Assembly: GCF_034321785.1 (NCBI RefSeq)
Contig: NZ_JAXLPB010000003.1
Coordinates: 186,001 to 250,000 of the forward strand
Origin: Fulvimarina uroteuthidis
GTDB lineage: Bacteria; Pseudomonadota; Alphaproteobacteria; Rhizobiales; Rhizobiaceae
Length of the DNA stretch: 64,000 bases
Reading direction: 5' to 3'
Shown here: piece after piece, positions 1 through 8,625 of the stretch
Position numbering within the stretch: the stretch's first letter is position 1
Layout of the letters: each line of letters starts with the position of its first letter
The notes under the pieces: generated by a model
Databases searched by the model: none
The model's input: only the letters and a program-made list of their open reading frames with translations
Told to the model about the DNA's origin: nothing
Translations under genes and position numbers: made by a program

Positions 1-1077
1 GGCGGGCCGCGAAGCCAGATCGTGGCGATCGTCTTCAATCTGGCGCTGGCACTGCTCGTCATTTCGGTCGCCTCGCGGCTCGTGCGGAACCGCATTCTGG
101 CGCGTGCGATCACCTGGATCGTCTGGGGCATCACCGCCCTGTCGATCCTCGACCTGCTCGTCCCCCTCACGCGAGCGCTCGATTCGGCGGCGATCCAGGT
201 CGGCGACGGCCGCATCTCGGCCCTCATCGTCATCAAGACCATCCTTGTCCTGGCCGTGACGCTCTGGCTCGCCAGCCTGTTCGGGCGTTACCTCGATGCC
301 CGGGTCCAGCGCTCGCAGGAGCTGACTCCGACGCTGCGCGTGCTCATCGGCAAATTCCTGAAGATCGGGCTGATTCTCATATCTCTGGCGGTCTCCCTCG
401 CGGCCGTCGGCGTCGATCTCACCGCGCTCACCGTCCTGTCGGGGGCAATCGGCGTCGGTCTCGGCTTCGGTCTGCAGAAGGTGGTCTCGAACTTCATCTC
501 GGGCGTCATCATCCTGCTCGATCGGTCGATCAAGCCCGGCGACACCATCTCTCTCGGCGATACGTTCGGCTGGATTCGCGAGCTGCGCGCCCGCTTCGTG
601 TCGGTGGTGACGCGGGACGGGCGCGAATATCTGATCCCGAACGAGGATTTCATCACCAATCAGGTCATCAACTGGTCGTTTTCCAACGAACTGGTCCGGA
701 TCGACGTCAATTTCGGCGTATCCTACGATTCCGATCCGCATCAGGTGATCGAGATCGCGAAAGAGGCGACGATGTCGGTGGAGCGCGTGATCAAGCATCG
801 CGGCGTCGTCTGCTGGATGACCGGTTTCGGCGCCTCGTCGATCGATTTCGTGGTCCGGTTCTGGATCAGCGATCCGCCGGCGGGTATTGCCAACGTCAAG
901 GGCCAGGTGCTGATGGCCTTATGGGACGCGTTCAGGGAGAACGGGGTCGCCATTCCCTTTCCGCATCGAGAGATCATCATGCGCACGCCTGTCAATGTCG
1001 ATTTCGACGCCTCGGATCTCGATGCCCTGCGTCCCGCAAAGTCGGCACGCACAACTGATTCCGGCGAACAGCAGTAA
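1..1077 (+). CDS. MscS-family mechanosensitive ion channel (5' end outside window)
   Basis: Inner-membrane channel of the small-conductance mechanosensitive (MscS) family, which opens on membrane tension and releases solutes after hypo-osmotic shock. The frame is open from base 1, so the true start probably lies upstream; the first in-window start-like codon is GTG at 22. Several hydrophobic helices precede the diagnostic pore-lining helix, rich in Gly/Ala ('GAIGVGLGFGLQKVVSNF'), and the following beta-domain with 'LLDRSIKPGDTI' and 'IPNEDFITNQVINWS', both standard MscS landmarks. The C-terminus is a short polar tail. The ydcF-like gene starts 18 bp downstream on the same strand, so the two may be co-transcribed. 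Family assignment is secure; which MscS subfamily it is and its full length cannot be judged here. Confidence 0.9.
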   Translation, partial: GGPRSQIVAIVFNLALALLVISVASRLVRNRILARAITWIVWGITALSILDLLVPLTRALDSAAIQVGDGRISALIVIKTILVLAVTLWLASLFGRYLDARVQRSQELTPTLRVLIGKFLKIGLILISLAVSLAAVGVDLTALTVLSGAIGVGLGFGLQKVVSNFISGVIILLDRSIKPGDTISLGDTFGWIRELRARFVSVVTRDGREYLIPNEDFITNQVINWSFSNELVRIDVNFGVSYDSDPHQVIEIAKEATMSVERVIKHRGVVCWMTGFGASSIDFVVRFWISDPPAGIANVKGQVLMALWDAFRENGVAIPFPHREIIMRTPVNVDFDASDLDALRPAKSARTTDSGEQQ

Positions 1078-1095
1078 AGCGGAGTTCCGCCGTCC

Positions 1096-1920
1096 ATGTT
1101 CTTCTATCTCGCCAAGATCGGCTGGTTCGTGCTGCAGCCGCTCGTCGCGATCATCCTCACGGCCGCCCTTGGCTGGGTCGCGGTCGCGCTCGGGTTCCGG
1201 CGCACGGGGAAGGCGCTCTTCGCTCTTGCGGCGTTCGTGCTGGCCGTCGTCAGCCTCTCGCCGCTCGGCATCGCGATGACCGCGCATCTGGAGAACCGGT
1301 TCGAGCGACCGTCGCCCATGCCCGAGACCGCGGCGGGTATCATCGTTCTGGGCGGCGCGTTCGATACGCGTGTCGCGCGCACGCGCGGTGTCGTGGAGCT
1401 CAACGAGGCGGCCGACCGCGCCACCGTGTCGATGGCGCTGGCACGGACCTATCCCGAGGCACGTTTGCTGTTCACCGGCGGCGTGGCGGCTGCCTTCAGC
1501 GAGGATATTCCCGAAACCCAATCGGCCGAAGCGTTCTATCTGGGGCTGGGCCTCGATCCGAATCGCCTGTCGCTGGAGGGCAGGGCGCGGGACACGTTCG
1601 AGAACGCGGTCTACGCCAAGGCGCTCGCAAGGCCCCGGCCCGGCGAGACCTGGCTTCTCGTGACGTCGGCCTATCACATGCCCCGTGCCGTCGGCACCTT
1701 TCGCACGGTGGGCTTCGACGTGACGCCCTATCCGGTCGACTATCGCACGCCCCGCGGCGCGGACATGTGGCGGCCTTCGACCGCGACGACGCGCAATCTG
1801 GAGAAGGTCCATTTCGCGATCCGCGAATATCTGGGGCTTCTGGCCTATTGGTTGGCCGGGCGGACGGACGCGCTGATTCCCTCGCCAAAAAAGCTCGACG
1901 CGCTTCAGGCCGGGGGCTGA
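1096..1920 (+). CDS. YdcF/SanA-like DUF218 membrane protein
   Basis: 274-residue protein of the DUF218 (YdcF/ElyC/SanA) family. Two N-terminal hydrophobic segments (about residues 5-30 and 38-58) anchor it in the inner membrane. The DUF218 domain follows: 'GIIVLGGAF' opens it, an acidic/Asn-containing stretch and 'LLFTGG' lie in the middle, and 'LLVTSAYHMPRA' is the typical late motif. Family members such as E. coli ElyC and SanA affect envelope integrity and peptidoglycan or lipid-carrier metabolism, but no reaction is established, so none is assigned here. It begins 18 bp after the MscS gene, and both would suit an envelope-stress role, which is inference. ATG start at 1096. Confidence 0.85.
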   Translation: MFFYLAKIGWFVLQPLVAIILTAALGWVAVALGFRRTGKALFALAAFVLAVVSLSPLGIAMTAHLENRFERPSPMPETAAGIIVLGGAFDTRVARTRGVVELNEAADRATVSMALARTYPEARLLFTGGVAAAFSEDIPETQSAEAFYLGLGLDPNRLSLEGRARDTFENAVYAKALARPRPGETWLLVTSAYHMPRAVGTFRTVGFDVTPYPVDYRTPRGADMWRPSTATTRNLEKVHFAIREYLGLLAYWLAGRTDALIPSPKKLDALQAGG

Positions 1921-1932
1921 ACCGGCTCTCGT

Positions 1933-2268
1933 CTACGCCGTCGACGGGGGCTCGCTTTTGCCCGGTTCGATCTCTTCGGCGCCCGGTTCGCCATCGCCGG
2001 CCGGCAGGGCGAGCCGGTAGATTCCCTTGAAATCCTGCGGATCGACGGGCTTTCCCTTCCGCTTGATGACGATCTCGCCCGCGCTCGCCAGCCGCACCGA
2101 TTCGGCGCGAATGGGTGCCATGAGCTTGCGCCATTCCTTCTCGTTCGAACCCGCGAGCGCGCGCGCGACCTCGGAGGGGCAGACGGTCTTGCCCGGGCCG
2201 CGCGTCGCGGTGAGCGCGACGATCGTCTCGGTGATGCGTGCGCGATCGATGGTGGCGGCGTCCGTCAT
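1933..2268 (-). CDS. DUF3253 domain protein
   Basis: 111-residue soluble protein matching the DUF3253 family of small winged-helix-like proteins. Visible features are an N-terminal helix with 'ARITETIVAL', the conserved 'VCPSEVARAL' segment, a 'WRKLMAPIRAESVRLA' helix and a basic 'GEIVIKRKGKPVDP' hairpin, followed by an acidic Pro/Glu tail. No function is established. The ATG at 2268 lies inside the stop of the upstream DUF599 gene (ATGA overlap), so the two are translationally coupled. A much longer open frame reaches upstream to 2724 but runs antisense-like through the DUF599 gene and is not coding. The gene is convergent with the ydcF-like gene, 12 bp away. Confidence 0.75.
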   Translation of the reverse strand: MTDAATIDRARITETIVALTATRGPGKTVCPSEVARALAGSNEKEWRKLMAPIRAESVRLASAGEIVIKRKGKPVDPQDFKGIYRLALPAGDGEPGAEEIEPGKSEPPSTA

Positions 2269-2972
2269 GCCGTGGGTGCCTTTGTCCGGAGATCCTTGAG
2301 CGCCTTGACGGCGGGCGAGCGAAACTGACGATTGGCGATGATGGCAACGACGAGGATCGTCGACACGACCAGGGTGTAGGGTCCGAGGAACCAGCCGAGA
2401 TAGGCGAGGGCGAAGAAGATCGCCCGCAGGCCCGCATTGAAATTGTATCCCGCGACGACATTCATCGTCAGCGCCCTCTGCACGGCCTCCTCGGCTTCCA
2501 CGGGATTCTTCTCCGCGTCGCTGCGCATCGGCAGGCCGCCGATCAGGATCGCGCAGTAATTGAACAGCCGGTAGGACCAGGCGAACTTGAAGAAGCCGTA
2601 GGAGAAGATCACCACCAGCCCGAGAAGCTTGATCTCGACCAGAACCTTGTGGGCCGTGCTGATGATCGAGAAGTCGGACGAGATGTCCGCGATGACCTCG
2701 GCCGAGCCGAGCAGGGCGAAACATCCGCCGATCGCGAAGATGCAGGTCGACGCGAAGAAGCCGGTGCCCTGCTGGAGGCTGGTGAGGACCGCCGTGTCGA
2801 TCATTCGCAGATCGCGCGACAGGGCGGTGCGCAGCCAGCGTTCACGCTCCTCGTTCATCAGGGAGGAAAGACTGCCGCCCCCCCGCGCCATATTGTCGGT
2901 GATGCGGTTGTAGCCGACCCAGACGCAGAGGTAGAGGCCGAGCGCGGCGATGTCGGTCCAGTCTATAAACAT
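2265..2972 (-). CDS. DUF599 multi-pass membrane protein
   Basis: 235-residue inner-membrane protein of the DUF599 family, with about four hydrophobic segments (near residues 5-20, 65-90, 110-135 and 185-215). Family-typical stretches include 'GYNRITDNMARGG' near the N-terminus, 'MNEERERWL', and 'KLLGLVVIFSYGFFKFAWSYRLFNY' (positions about 2600-2520), whose aromatic 'FAWSYR' is characteristic. I place the start at ATG 2972 because the homology and the first membrane helix begin there; the frame is open to 3143, but the extra residues are Arg-rich and unlike the family. The stop overlaps the DUF3253 start. No biochemical role is known for this family. Confidence 0.8.
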   Translation of the reverse strand: MFIDWTDIAALGLYLCVWVGYNRITDNMARGGGSLSSLMNEERERWLRTALSRDLRMIDTAVLTSLQQGTGFFASTCIFAIGGCFALLGSAEVIADISSDFSIISTAHKVLVEIKLLGLVVIFSYGFFKFAWSYRLFNYCAILIGGLPMRSDAEKNPVEAEEAVQRALTMNVVAGYNFNAGLRAIFFALAYLGWFLGPYTLVVSTILVVAIIANRQFRSPAVKALKDLRTKAPTA

Positions 2973-3282
2973 GCCGATCCCATAGCGATGCAAGCGTGCC
3001 ACGGCTAGCCGAAAACGGCGTCCATCGTCCGTGGCCGCGGCCCTGCCGATTCGTTCACCATGCCAACACTCTAGCACCATCGAAACGCTTGTGACCGGGC
3101 GAAAACGCGCGTTGCGGCGGGACGCAAGAAAGATGCAAGGCATGCGATCTATGCTGGCCAGACCTGCAGGATCGGGGCCCTTGCGAGAGCCTCGATTAAC
3201 GTCTAATTAACGACTTCGCCGAGACGGGAAGGGGAGATCCTGGTGTCGGTTCGGGGAATTCAATTCTAGGATCAGTTGGCTC
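2973..3282. other. Intergenic region with a CtrA-type box
   Basis: About 310 bp between the DUF599 start (minus strand) and a short ORF (plus strand). No coding frame here is convincing. The region becomes AT-rich around 3190-3215, where an exact TTAA-N7-TTAA element sits (listed separately). The remainder is the presumed DUF599 promoter region. Confidence 0.5.
3196..3211. promoter_or_regulatory. Exact CtrA-box consensus (TTAAC-N6-TTAAC)
   Basis: Two TTAAC half-sites start 11 bp apart (3196-3200 and 3207-3211), giving TTAA-N7-TTAA with the extra C on both. This is the full binding consensus of the alphaproteobacterial cell-cycle regulator CtrA. It lies 72 bp upstream of a small-membrane-protein ORF at 3283 and about 225 bp upstream of the divergent DUF599 start. 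Binding is inferred only from the match. Confidence 0.55.
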
Positions 3283-3414
3283 ATGGACGATAGCGTATGC
3301 ACGTCGCGCTGGGGTGTGACCGTTTGGACGGTCGCACTGTTCGCAGCGTTTATGGCATTTGGTTTTCTCTTTGCGGGCGGTGAGCCTGTCGCCGTGGCCG
3401 TCGCCGCGAGCTGA
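3283..3414 (+). CDS. Possible 43-residue single-pass membrane microprotein
   Basis: Short ORF beginning with ATG at 3283 and ending with TGA at 3412-3414. The product would have a short polar N-terminus (MDDSVCTSRW), one hydrophobic segment of about 24 residues (roughly 11-34, with 'FAAFMAFGFLFAGG') and a short Ala/Val-rich tail. A weak purine-rich sequence (AGGA near 3268) precedes the start. I do not recognise a family. The support is the clear membrane helix and the exact CtrA-type box 72 bp upstream. It could be an artefact of a GC-rich intergenic region, so confidence is modest. Confidence 0.4.
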   Translation: MDDSVCTSRWGVTVWTVALFAAFMAFGFLFAGGEPVAVAVAAS

Positions 3415-3645
3415 GAGCCGCCCAGGAGACAGGCCGGACCGGGCATGGATTGCCGCCAGGCGTCTCCCAAACCTCTTCCCACCCTCTGCCTTACGCGGCA
3501 CACGACGATCGGCTTTCATCGGCTCGCATCGTTTCGTGTCGTCGGTTTTTTGCGTCTTCGCGCCGGATGGCCGGACAACAGGAGGCCCGTTCATGGCGCG
3601 GCGCCGTAGGGGTCGCGCGCTCGTGAAACGGGCGTTGGGAGCGTG

Positions 3646-4068
3646 ATGGCGTTGAACTTGTTGAAGCTGAGCGTCGGGCCGGAAACCGTCGAGGATCTGG
3701 AGGGATTCATCGCGCAGCGCATGCTGTTGTCCGGCGCCGACGTGACGTGGCACCAGACCCGCATGGTCCCCAAACGCCGGGACGAACTCCTCGACGGCGG
3801 CTCGATCTATTGGGTCATCAAGGGCCAGATCTGCGCCCGTCAGGTGCTTCTCGACATCGTTCCGTTCACCGACGAGAGCGGGATCGGGCGCTGCCGTCTG
3901 ATCTTGGACCCGGTGCTGGTGCGCACGGAACGCCATCCCAAGCGCCCCTTTCAGGGCTGGCGCTATCTCAAGCCCGACGAAGCCCCGGCCGATTTCGCCG
4001 GCGCGTCTGAAGACGATGGCCTGCCGCGCGAGATGCGCGACGAACTGAGCGATCTCGGCCTGTTCTGA
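3646..4068 (+). CDS. DUF1489 family protein
   Basis: 140-residue soluble protein of the DUF1489 family, common as a single copy in Alphaproteobacteria. Typical stretches are 'LNLLKLSVGPETVEDL' at the N-terminus, 'MVPKRRDELLDGGSIYWVIKG', 'ARQVLLDI' and 'RCRLILDPVLVRTE', ending with 'PFQGWRYL' and an acidic tail. No activity is established; the conserved Arg/Asp/Trp pattern suggests a small catalytic or RNA/DNA-related domain, but that is speculation. ATG 3646 is preferred over GTG 3643 because family members begin MALNL and GGGAG lies at a suitable distance. It converges with the EamA transporter gene, 10 bp away. Confidence 0.8.
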   Translation: MALNLLKLSVGPETVEDLEGFIAQRMLLSGADVTWHQTRMVPKRRDELLDGGSIYWVIKGQICARQVLLDIVPFTDESGIGRCRLILDPVLVRTERHPKRPFQGWRYLKPDEAPADFAGASEDDGLPREMRDELSDLGLF

Positions 4069-4078
4069 CAGGCGGTCG

Positions 4079-4999
4079 TCAGGGATGCTGTCCGGCCCGT
4101 CCGCCCGACGCGGCCGTCGCGAGCCCCGGCTTCGGGTTCGAGCGAAGTTCCGCCATCGTCTGCACGCAGAGAGCGGCAAGGATGACGCCGCCTCCGGCGA
4201 AGGCGAGCGCCGCAGGACGCTCGTCGAAGACGAGCCAGACCCAGACGGGCGTGAACACCGTTTCGAGCAGATATCCCAGAGAGACCAGCGGCGCCGGCAC
4301 GAACATCGGGCCGGCGGCAAGGCAGATCAGCGCGATCGGCACGACGAGGCCGCCGTTGAGAACGAGCCAGACCGGTGCCTGCGACTGAAATCCCTCCGCC
4401 AGCACGATCGGCAGCGCGACCAGCGCCGGCAGGATCGATCCGAGGGCCGCGGCATAGCGCATGTCGCGCCGCGAGCCACGGCTGACGACGAGCGCCAGCG
4501 CGATGAAGAAGGCAGCGTTCAGAGCCGCCAGATCCCCCGTCCAATTGCCGGTTTCGAGCCCCGATCCAATGATCAGGCACACGCCGGCGATCGTCACCGG
4601 AATGACGGTCATCGTCGTTCGCGACGGACGTTCGCCGAACAGGACCCAGCTCAGGAGCGCCGCGAAGACCGAGTTGAAGGCGAGGATGAAGACCGTGTTC
4701 GCCGCCGTCGTGTTGAACACCGAATAGAGGAAGCTGGTGACGCCGACCGCGTAGCAAAGGGTGACGAACAATCCCTTCCAGCCATCGACGAGCCTCGTCT
4801 CGTGGCCCTGCACGTAGCGTCGGAAGGCCCAGTAACCCACGGCGGCGCCGCTGATGAGAAGGCTGCGGAGGAAGAGGACGGACCAGTAGTCGCTGCCTGA
4901 AAGCCGGATCAGCGGTATGTCGAACGACAGCACCATGCCGCCGATCGCGATGAGCAGGAGGCCGACACGGTTCGATTCGGCGATGGCGTTGTTCGTCAA
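4079..4999 (-). CDS. EamA/DMT-family transporter
   Basis: 306-residue inner-membrane permease of the drug/metabolite transporter superfamily with two EamA repeats and about ten hydrophobic helices. The N-terminal repeat starts at 'GLLLIAIGGMVLSFDIPLIRL' (from about 4970 downward); 'FILAFNSVFAALLSWVLFGERPS' closes the first half, and 'SLGYLLETVFTPVWVWLVFDERP' is the matching segment of the second half. Glu in the 'GER'/'DER' ends of helices 4 and 9 is typical of the family. Substrate unknown. The start is taken as TTG 4999, which gives the usual family length and keeps helix 1. The frame is open to 5881, but that part overlaps the bpt gene in another frame and is spurious. Confidence 0.85.
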   Translation of the reverse strand: MTNNAIAESNRVGLLLIAIGGMVLSFDIPLIRLSGSDYWSVLFLRSLLISGAAVGYWAFRRYVQGHETRLVDGWKGLFVTLCYAVGVTSFLYSVFNTTAANTVFILAFNSVFAALLSWVLFGERPSRTTMTVIPVTIAGVCLIIGSGLETGNWTGDLAALNAAFFIALALVVSRGSRRDMRYAAALGSILPALVALPIVLAEGFQSQAPVWLVLNGGLVVPIALICLAAGPMFVPAPLVSLGYLLETVFTPVWVWLVFDERPAALAFAGGGVILAALCVQTMAELRSNPKPGLATAASGGRAGQHP

Positions 5000-5118
5000 T
5001 GCTGGAGACCCCGGAGGCTGTCGATCGATCCGTTGCGGAAGCGGACGGCCGGAAGGCTCGCCGCCGAGGCCTCTCGGACGCAGTTCTGGAGGCCGGCGGA
5101 TCTGGCCGCCGCCGCGAT

Positions 5119-5871
5119 CTATCCGACGAAGCGTTCCCAGCCCTTCGGCATCAGATGCTCCTGTGGCTGGAAGCGGATCTTGTAGTTCATCTTCGCGGAC
5201 CCTTCCACCCAGTAGCCGAGATAGAGATAGGGAAGGCCGAGCTTGCGCGTCCGCTCGATGTGATCGAGGATCATCAGCGTGCCGAGGCTGCGCTCGGCGG
5301 CGTCCGGCTCGAAATAGGAGTAGACCATGGACAGGCCGTCCGCCATCACGTCGCTGAGGGCAACGGCCATCAGTTCGCCGCCCCGTTCGTCCGTCGTTCC
5401 GATCGCACCGGGGACGCGCATGCGATATTCGATCAGCCGCGTGTCGACCTGGCTGTCCTCGACCATCATCGCATAGTCGAGGACGCTCATCTCGCTCATG
5501 CCGCCCGTGAGGTGGCGGTCGTCCAGATAGCTGCGGAACAGGCTGTATTGCTCGCTCGTCGGCTCCGCCTTGCCCTCGAACGCGATGAGATCCGCGTTCT
5601 TGCGGATGGTCCGGCGAAAGCTCCGGCTCGGGGTGAACTCGTCCACCAGAATCCGCACCGATATGCAGGCCCGACACCGCTCGCAGGCCGGCCGGTACGC
5701 GATGTTCTGGCTCCGCCGGAAACCGCCTTGGCTCAAAAGGTCGAGAAGCCCCGATGCGCGGTCGCCCGTCAGATGCGTGAACACCTTCCGCTCCGCGCGG
5801 CCCGGAAGGTAGGGGCAGGGGGAGGGCGACGTCAGGAAGAATTGAGGCGCTTGCGGGTGGTGGATCGTCAA
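5119..5871 (-). CDS. bpt: Aspartate/glutamate leucyltransferase (arginyltransferase family)
   Basis: 250-residue aminoacyl-tRNA-protein transferase of the ATE/Bpt family, which moves Leu (or Arg) from tRNA to N-terminal Asp/Glu of proteins and marks them for the ClpS/ClpAP N-end rule pathway in the cytoplasm. Visible features: 'CPYLPGR' near residue 19, 'GFRRSQNIAYRPACERCRACISVRI' (residues about 50-74, with the conserved Cys cluster), 'SVYSYFEP'-like 'SMVYSYFEPDAAERSLG' in the GNAT-like half, and 'GLPYLYLGYWVEGSAKMNYK', the most conserved C-terminal block. Length is normal for the family. The best start is TTG 5871. It lies 16 bp after the SLC13 gene on the same strand and may be co-transcribed with it. 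Confidence 0.92.
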   Translation of the reverse strand: MTIHHPQAPQFFLTSPSPCPYLPGRAERKVFTHLTGDRASGLLDLLSQGGFRRSQNIAYRPACERCRACISVRILVDEFTPSRSFRRTIRKNADLIAFEGKAEPTSEQYSLFRSYLDDRHLTGGMSEMSVLDYAMMVEDSQVDTRLIEYRMRVPGAIGTTDERGGELMAVALSDVMADGLSMVYSYFEPDAAERSLGTLMILDHIERTRKLGLPYLYLGYWVEGSAKMNYKIRFQPQEHLMPKGWERFVG

Positions 5872-5887
5872 GGATGATCACCGCGGT

Positions 5888-7717
5888 TCAGAGATCGTAG
5901 TAGAAGGGTGCGATCAAAGTAAAACACACCCATATCAAAAAGACGAGGGGAAGCCCGGCTTTGACGAAGTCCCTGAACTGGTACCGTCCGGGCCCCATGA
6001 CCAGAAGGTTGGTCTGGTAGCCGATCGGCGTCGCGAACGATGCGTTGGCCGCGAAAATGACGCAGGCGATGAACGCCATCGGCGAGACGTCGAGTTGCGC
6101 CGAAATGTCGAGTGCCACCGGCGTGAACAGGACGGCGGTGGCGTTGTTCGACAGGAAGTTCGTCAGGATCGCGATCAGCAGGAACAGGCCGGAAAGGATC
6201 ACCAGCGGGGAGGCGCCGGCAAGGCTCGAGACCAGCGCGTTCGCCAGCAGCGTCGCGCCACCGGTCTGCTCGAGCGCGGTCGCCGCCGCGATGGAGGCAC
6301 CGACGAGCATGAAGATCGAGCGATCGAACGACCGGGCCGCCTCGCCGACGGTGAGGCAACCCGTCGCGACCATCAGGACGGCGCCGGAGAACGCCAGGAC
6401 CTCGATCGGCAGGGCGCCGGAGGCCGACATCATGACGATGGCGAGGAAGATGGCGCCCGCAAGGCCCGCCTTGCTCGACTGGGGGATCGGCTGGGCGGAA
6501 TATTCCAGAAGCAGCAGGTCGTGATTGCCGCGCAGGGCGTTGATCGCCGGCTGGCGACCGCACAGAAGCAGGGTGTCGCCGGGCTCCAGCCGGATATCGC
6601 CGAGCGCCGAGCGCGCCATGCGGTTCTTGCGTTGCAACCCGAAGAGCGTGATGCCGAACTGGGTGCGCAGCCCCGAATATTGCATGGTGCGGCCCGCATA
6701 GCGCGAGCCCGGCGCGACCACGGCCTCGGCCATCACCATGTCCGGGCCGATCGAACGGGTCCGCTCCGGATTGTTTTCGCCGGACGCCGGATCGATGGTG
6801 CGCACGGCCAGATTGCCGGTCGATAGCGCCTTGGAGAATGCCTTGCGCGTGGCCGTCACGATCAGCCGGTCGCCGGGAGCGAGCGTCACGTCGTCGAAGG
6901 GCGGCAGGAAGGTTTGCGCGTCCCGCAGGATCATGCGGGGCGTCAGTTCGCCGAGCCCGGGAAAGAGGCCGGCGCGCGCAGAGATACCCGCGAAGGCATG
7001 GTCCTCGTCGATATTGATCTCGCCGAGAAACTGCTTGCCGCCGCTTTCGATCGGACGCCCGTCGCCGCCGCTGCGCGGCGTCAGGATGCGCGGCATGATC
7101 TTCAGGACGTAGAAGCCGCCGATGACGGCGAGGACGATGCCGACGAGGGTGATGTCGAAGAAGCCGACCGCGATCCCCGAGCGCTGCGCGACGCCCGCGA
7201 CAAGGAGATTGGTGGAGGAGCCGATCAGCGTCGTCATGCCGCCGAGGATCGACAGATAGGACAGGGGCATGAACACATGGGCGACCGGCACCGCGCGCTG
7301 CGTGGCGATGACCGTCAGGATCGGAATGAAGATGACGACGACGGGTGTGTTGTTGAGGAAGGCCGAGAGAATGCCGGCCGCCACGAGGACGACGACGATC
7401 GTCGAGCCGCCCGTGGCGCCGCCGAGTCGGGTCAGCAACTGCGCCGGTCGCGACATCGCATCGGTCGCGAACAGGCCCTGTCCGACGATGAGCAGGCTCA
7501 TGACGGTGATCAGGGCCGGATTGGCAAAGCCTGAAAGGAGGTCGGCCGTCGAGATCGTCGCGCCGTCCGCGTCCGTGTAGGGCACGGCGGCGAAGAAGAG
7601 GAGGAACAGGCTGAGCGATGCGGCCGCGACCGCCTCGATCGGCCAGCGCTCGACCGCGTAGCCGACGACGCTGAGCGCGATGAGCCCGTATGTCACCCAG
7701 ATATGGAACTGATCCAT
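5888..7717 (-). CDS. SLC13-family permease with RCK/TrkA-C domains
   Basis: 609-residue inner-membrane carrier of the divalent anion:Na+ symporter (SLC13/ArsB-like) superfamily. An N-terminal membrane half (residues about 5-210) carries 'NNTPVVVIFIPIL', the canonical SNT/NNTP signature, and 'STNLLVAG'. A cytosolic insert of about 200 residues then holds two TrkA-C (RCK_C) domains ('RMILRDAQTFLPPFDDVTLAPGDRLIV' and 'DIRLEPGDTLLLCG', quoted piecewise). A second membrane half contains 'LSNNATAVLFTPVAL' and 'NASFATPIGYQTNLLVMGPG'. Paired-TrkA-C SLC13 proteins usually move sulfate or dicarboxylates; the substrate here is not determinable. bpt follows 16 bp downstream. Confidence 0.9.
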   Translation of the reverse strand: MDQFHIWVTYGLIALSVVGYAVERWPIEAVAAASLSLFLLFFAAVPYTDADGATISTADLLSGFANPALITVMSLLIVGQGLFATDAMSRPAQLLTRLGGATGGSTIVVVLVAAGILSAFLNNTPVVVIFIPILTVIATQRAVPVAHVFMPLSYLSILGGMTTLIGSSTNLLVAGVAQRSGIAVGFFDITLVGIVLAVIGGFYVLKIMPRILTPRSGGDGRPIESGGKQFLGEINIDEDHAFAGISARAGLFPGLGELTPRMILRDAQTFLPPFDDVTLAPGDRLIVTATRKAFSKALSTGNLAVRTIDPASGENNPERTRSIGPDMVMAEAVVAPGSRYAGRTMQYSGLRTQFGITLFGLQRKNRMARSALGDIRLEPGDTLLLCGRQPAINALRGNHDLLLLEYSAQPIPQSSKAGLAGAIFLAIVMMSASGALPIEVLAFSGAVLMVATGCLTVGEAARSFDRSIFMLVGASIAAATALEQTGGATLLANALVSSLAGASPLVILSGLFLLIAILTNFLSNNATAVLFTPVALDISAQLDVSPMAFIACVIFAANASFATPIGYQTNLLVMGPGRYQFRDFVKAGLPLVFLIWVCFTLIAPFYYDL

Positions 7718-7877
7718 GAAACCCCGCGCAAGTCTTCGGGGTCTAGCTTATCCGTGGGGTGCCGCACGAACGCAAGGACCGGTTCGAGACGCTCGATCGG
7801 CCATTGCGAAACAATATTCTAATCGGCCGCCAAATATCGAATCGATCTTCGGGAGACGTCCGCCGTTTGAGAAAGCC

Positions 7878-8351
7878 TTAGAACTTTCGTGACACGACCG
7901 TCCCGAGCAGCACATCGTGCAGCAATTGCTTGCGCCTGGTGAAGAGGCCGACGGCCACCACGGCCGGGGTCAGAATCACGGTGCTGGCCCAGAAGAGCAC
8001 GCCGTGCAGGACCGCGAGCGTCGGATCGACGGTGCCGCCGTCGAGGCGCCGCACTTCCAGATTGGCGAGCCGCATGCCCGGTGTCGCCTGCGCCGCGCCG
8101 CCCATGGTGAACGCGATGTAGACGATCGCGACGACGGGAAGCAGGAAGGCGTAGAGGCCGAAGGCCAGGCCCAGCGTGACGATGCCGAGGAAGAAGACCA
8201 CGATCGCTGCCGGAACCGACAGGATCAGGATCAAGGCGTAGTCGATGAGGAATGCGGCCGACCGACGGCGCAACGCGCTGCGGTAGAGGAGCGGTTCGTC
8301 GAGTTCGGAGCCGGTCTCGAAGACGTCGTTCACGGGTGCGGTTCTATCCAT
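7878..8351 (-). CDS. RDD-family membrane protein
   Basis: 157-residue inner-membrane protein of the RDD family, named for its Arg-Asp-Asp pattern. 'RRRSAAFLIDYALILI' (residues about 27-42) opens the first helix. Two further hydrophobic segments follow, then 'GGAAQATPGMRLANLEVRRLDGG', the conserved RDD middle, and 'LLHDVLLGTVVSRKF' at the C-terminus with the H-D pair. Function unknown; some RDD proteins act as ion exchangers. I take ATG 8351, preceded by GAGAG at about 11 bp; ATG 8369 is an alternative adding six residues. RDD genes are often near hemB in rhizobia, as here, though the beta-lactamase gene intervenes. Confidence 0.85.
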   Translation of the reverse strand: MDRTAPVNDVFETGSELDEPLLYRSALRRRSAAFLIDYALILILSVPAAIVVFFLGIVTLGLAFGLYAFLLPVVAIVYIAFTMGGAAQATPGMRLANLEVRRLDGGTVDPTLAVLHGVLFWASTVILTPAVVAVGLFTRRKQLLHDVLLGTVVSRKF

Positions 8352-8477
8352 TGGTGCGTTTTCTCTCATCACGGGTTCGAACCAAAAATGGTGATGCCCG
8401 CGCGCGTCCGCAACAGGCACGATAGCCGTGGTGCCGCCGTGATCGGCAGTTCGCGATCCGAAACCGAATTCATGATT

Positions 8478-8508
8478 TTGTCTTAAATTCGCTCGGACGA
8501 GCTACGGT
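8478..8508 (+). promoter_or_regulatory. Weak candidate promoter for the beta-lactamase gene
   Basis: TTGTCT at 8478-8483 and GCTACGGT at 8501-8508, spaced 17 bp, loosely resemble the alphaproteobacterial housekeeping promoter pattern (TTGaC, GCTA). The predicted leader of about 110 bp before the TTG start at 8626 is plausible. It is a weak match and untested. Confidence 0.25.
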
Positions 8509-8625
8509 CAGCTTTCGACCTCATTAACGACGCTCCACACTTAAATTTGCGATCCCAAGAGAGGCCGCGGGAATGCCACAAACTGCTCCTGTAGAAGGCA
8601 CCCATTCTCACCTTGGAGTCTTCGG

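Noticed and set aside
4079..5881. A 600-codon open frame covering the EamA transporter and the bpt region on the minus strand
   Set aside because: Only the last 306 codons resemble a protein. The first half runs in a different frame through the clearly coding bpt gene and reads as Arg/Pro-rich noise, so it is not a fusion.
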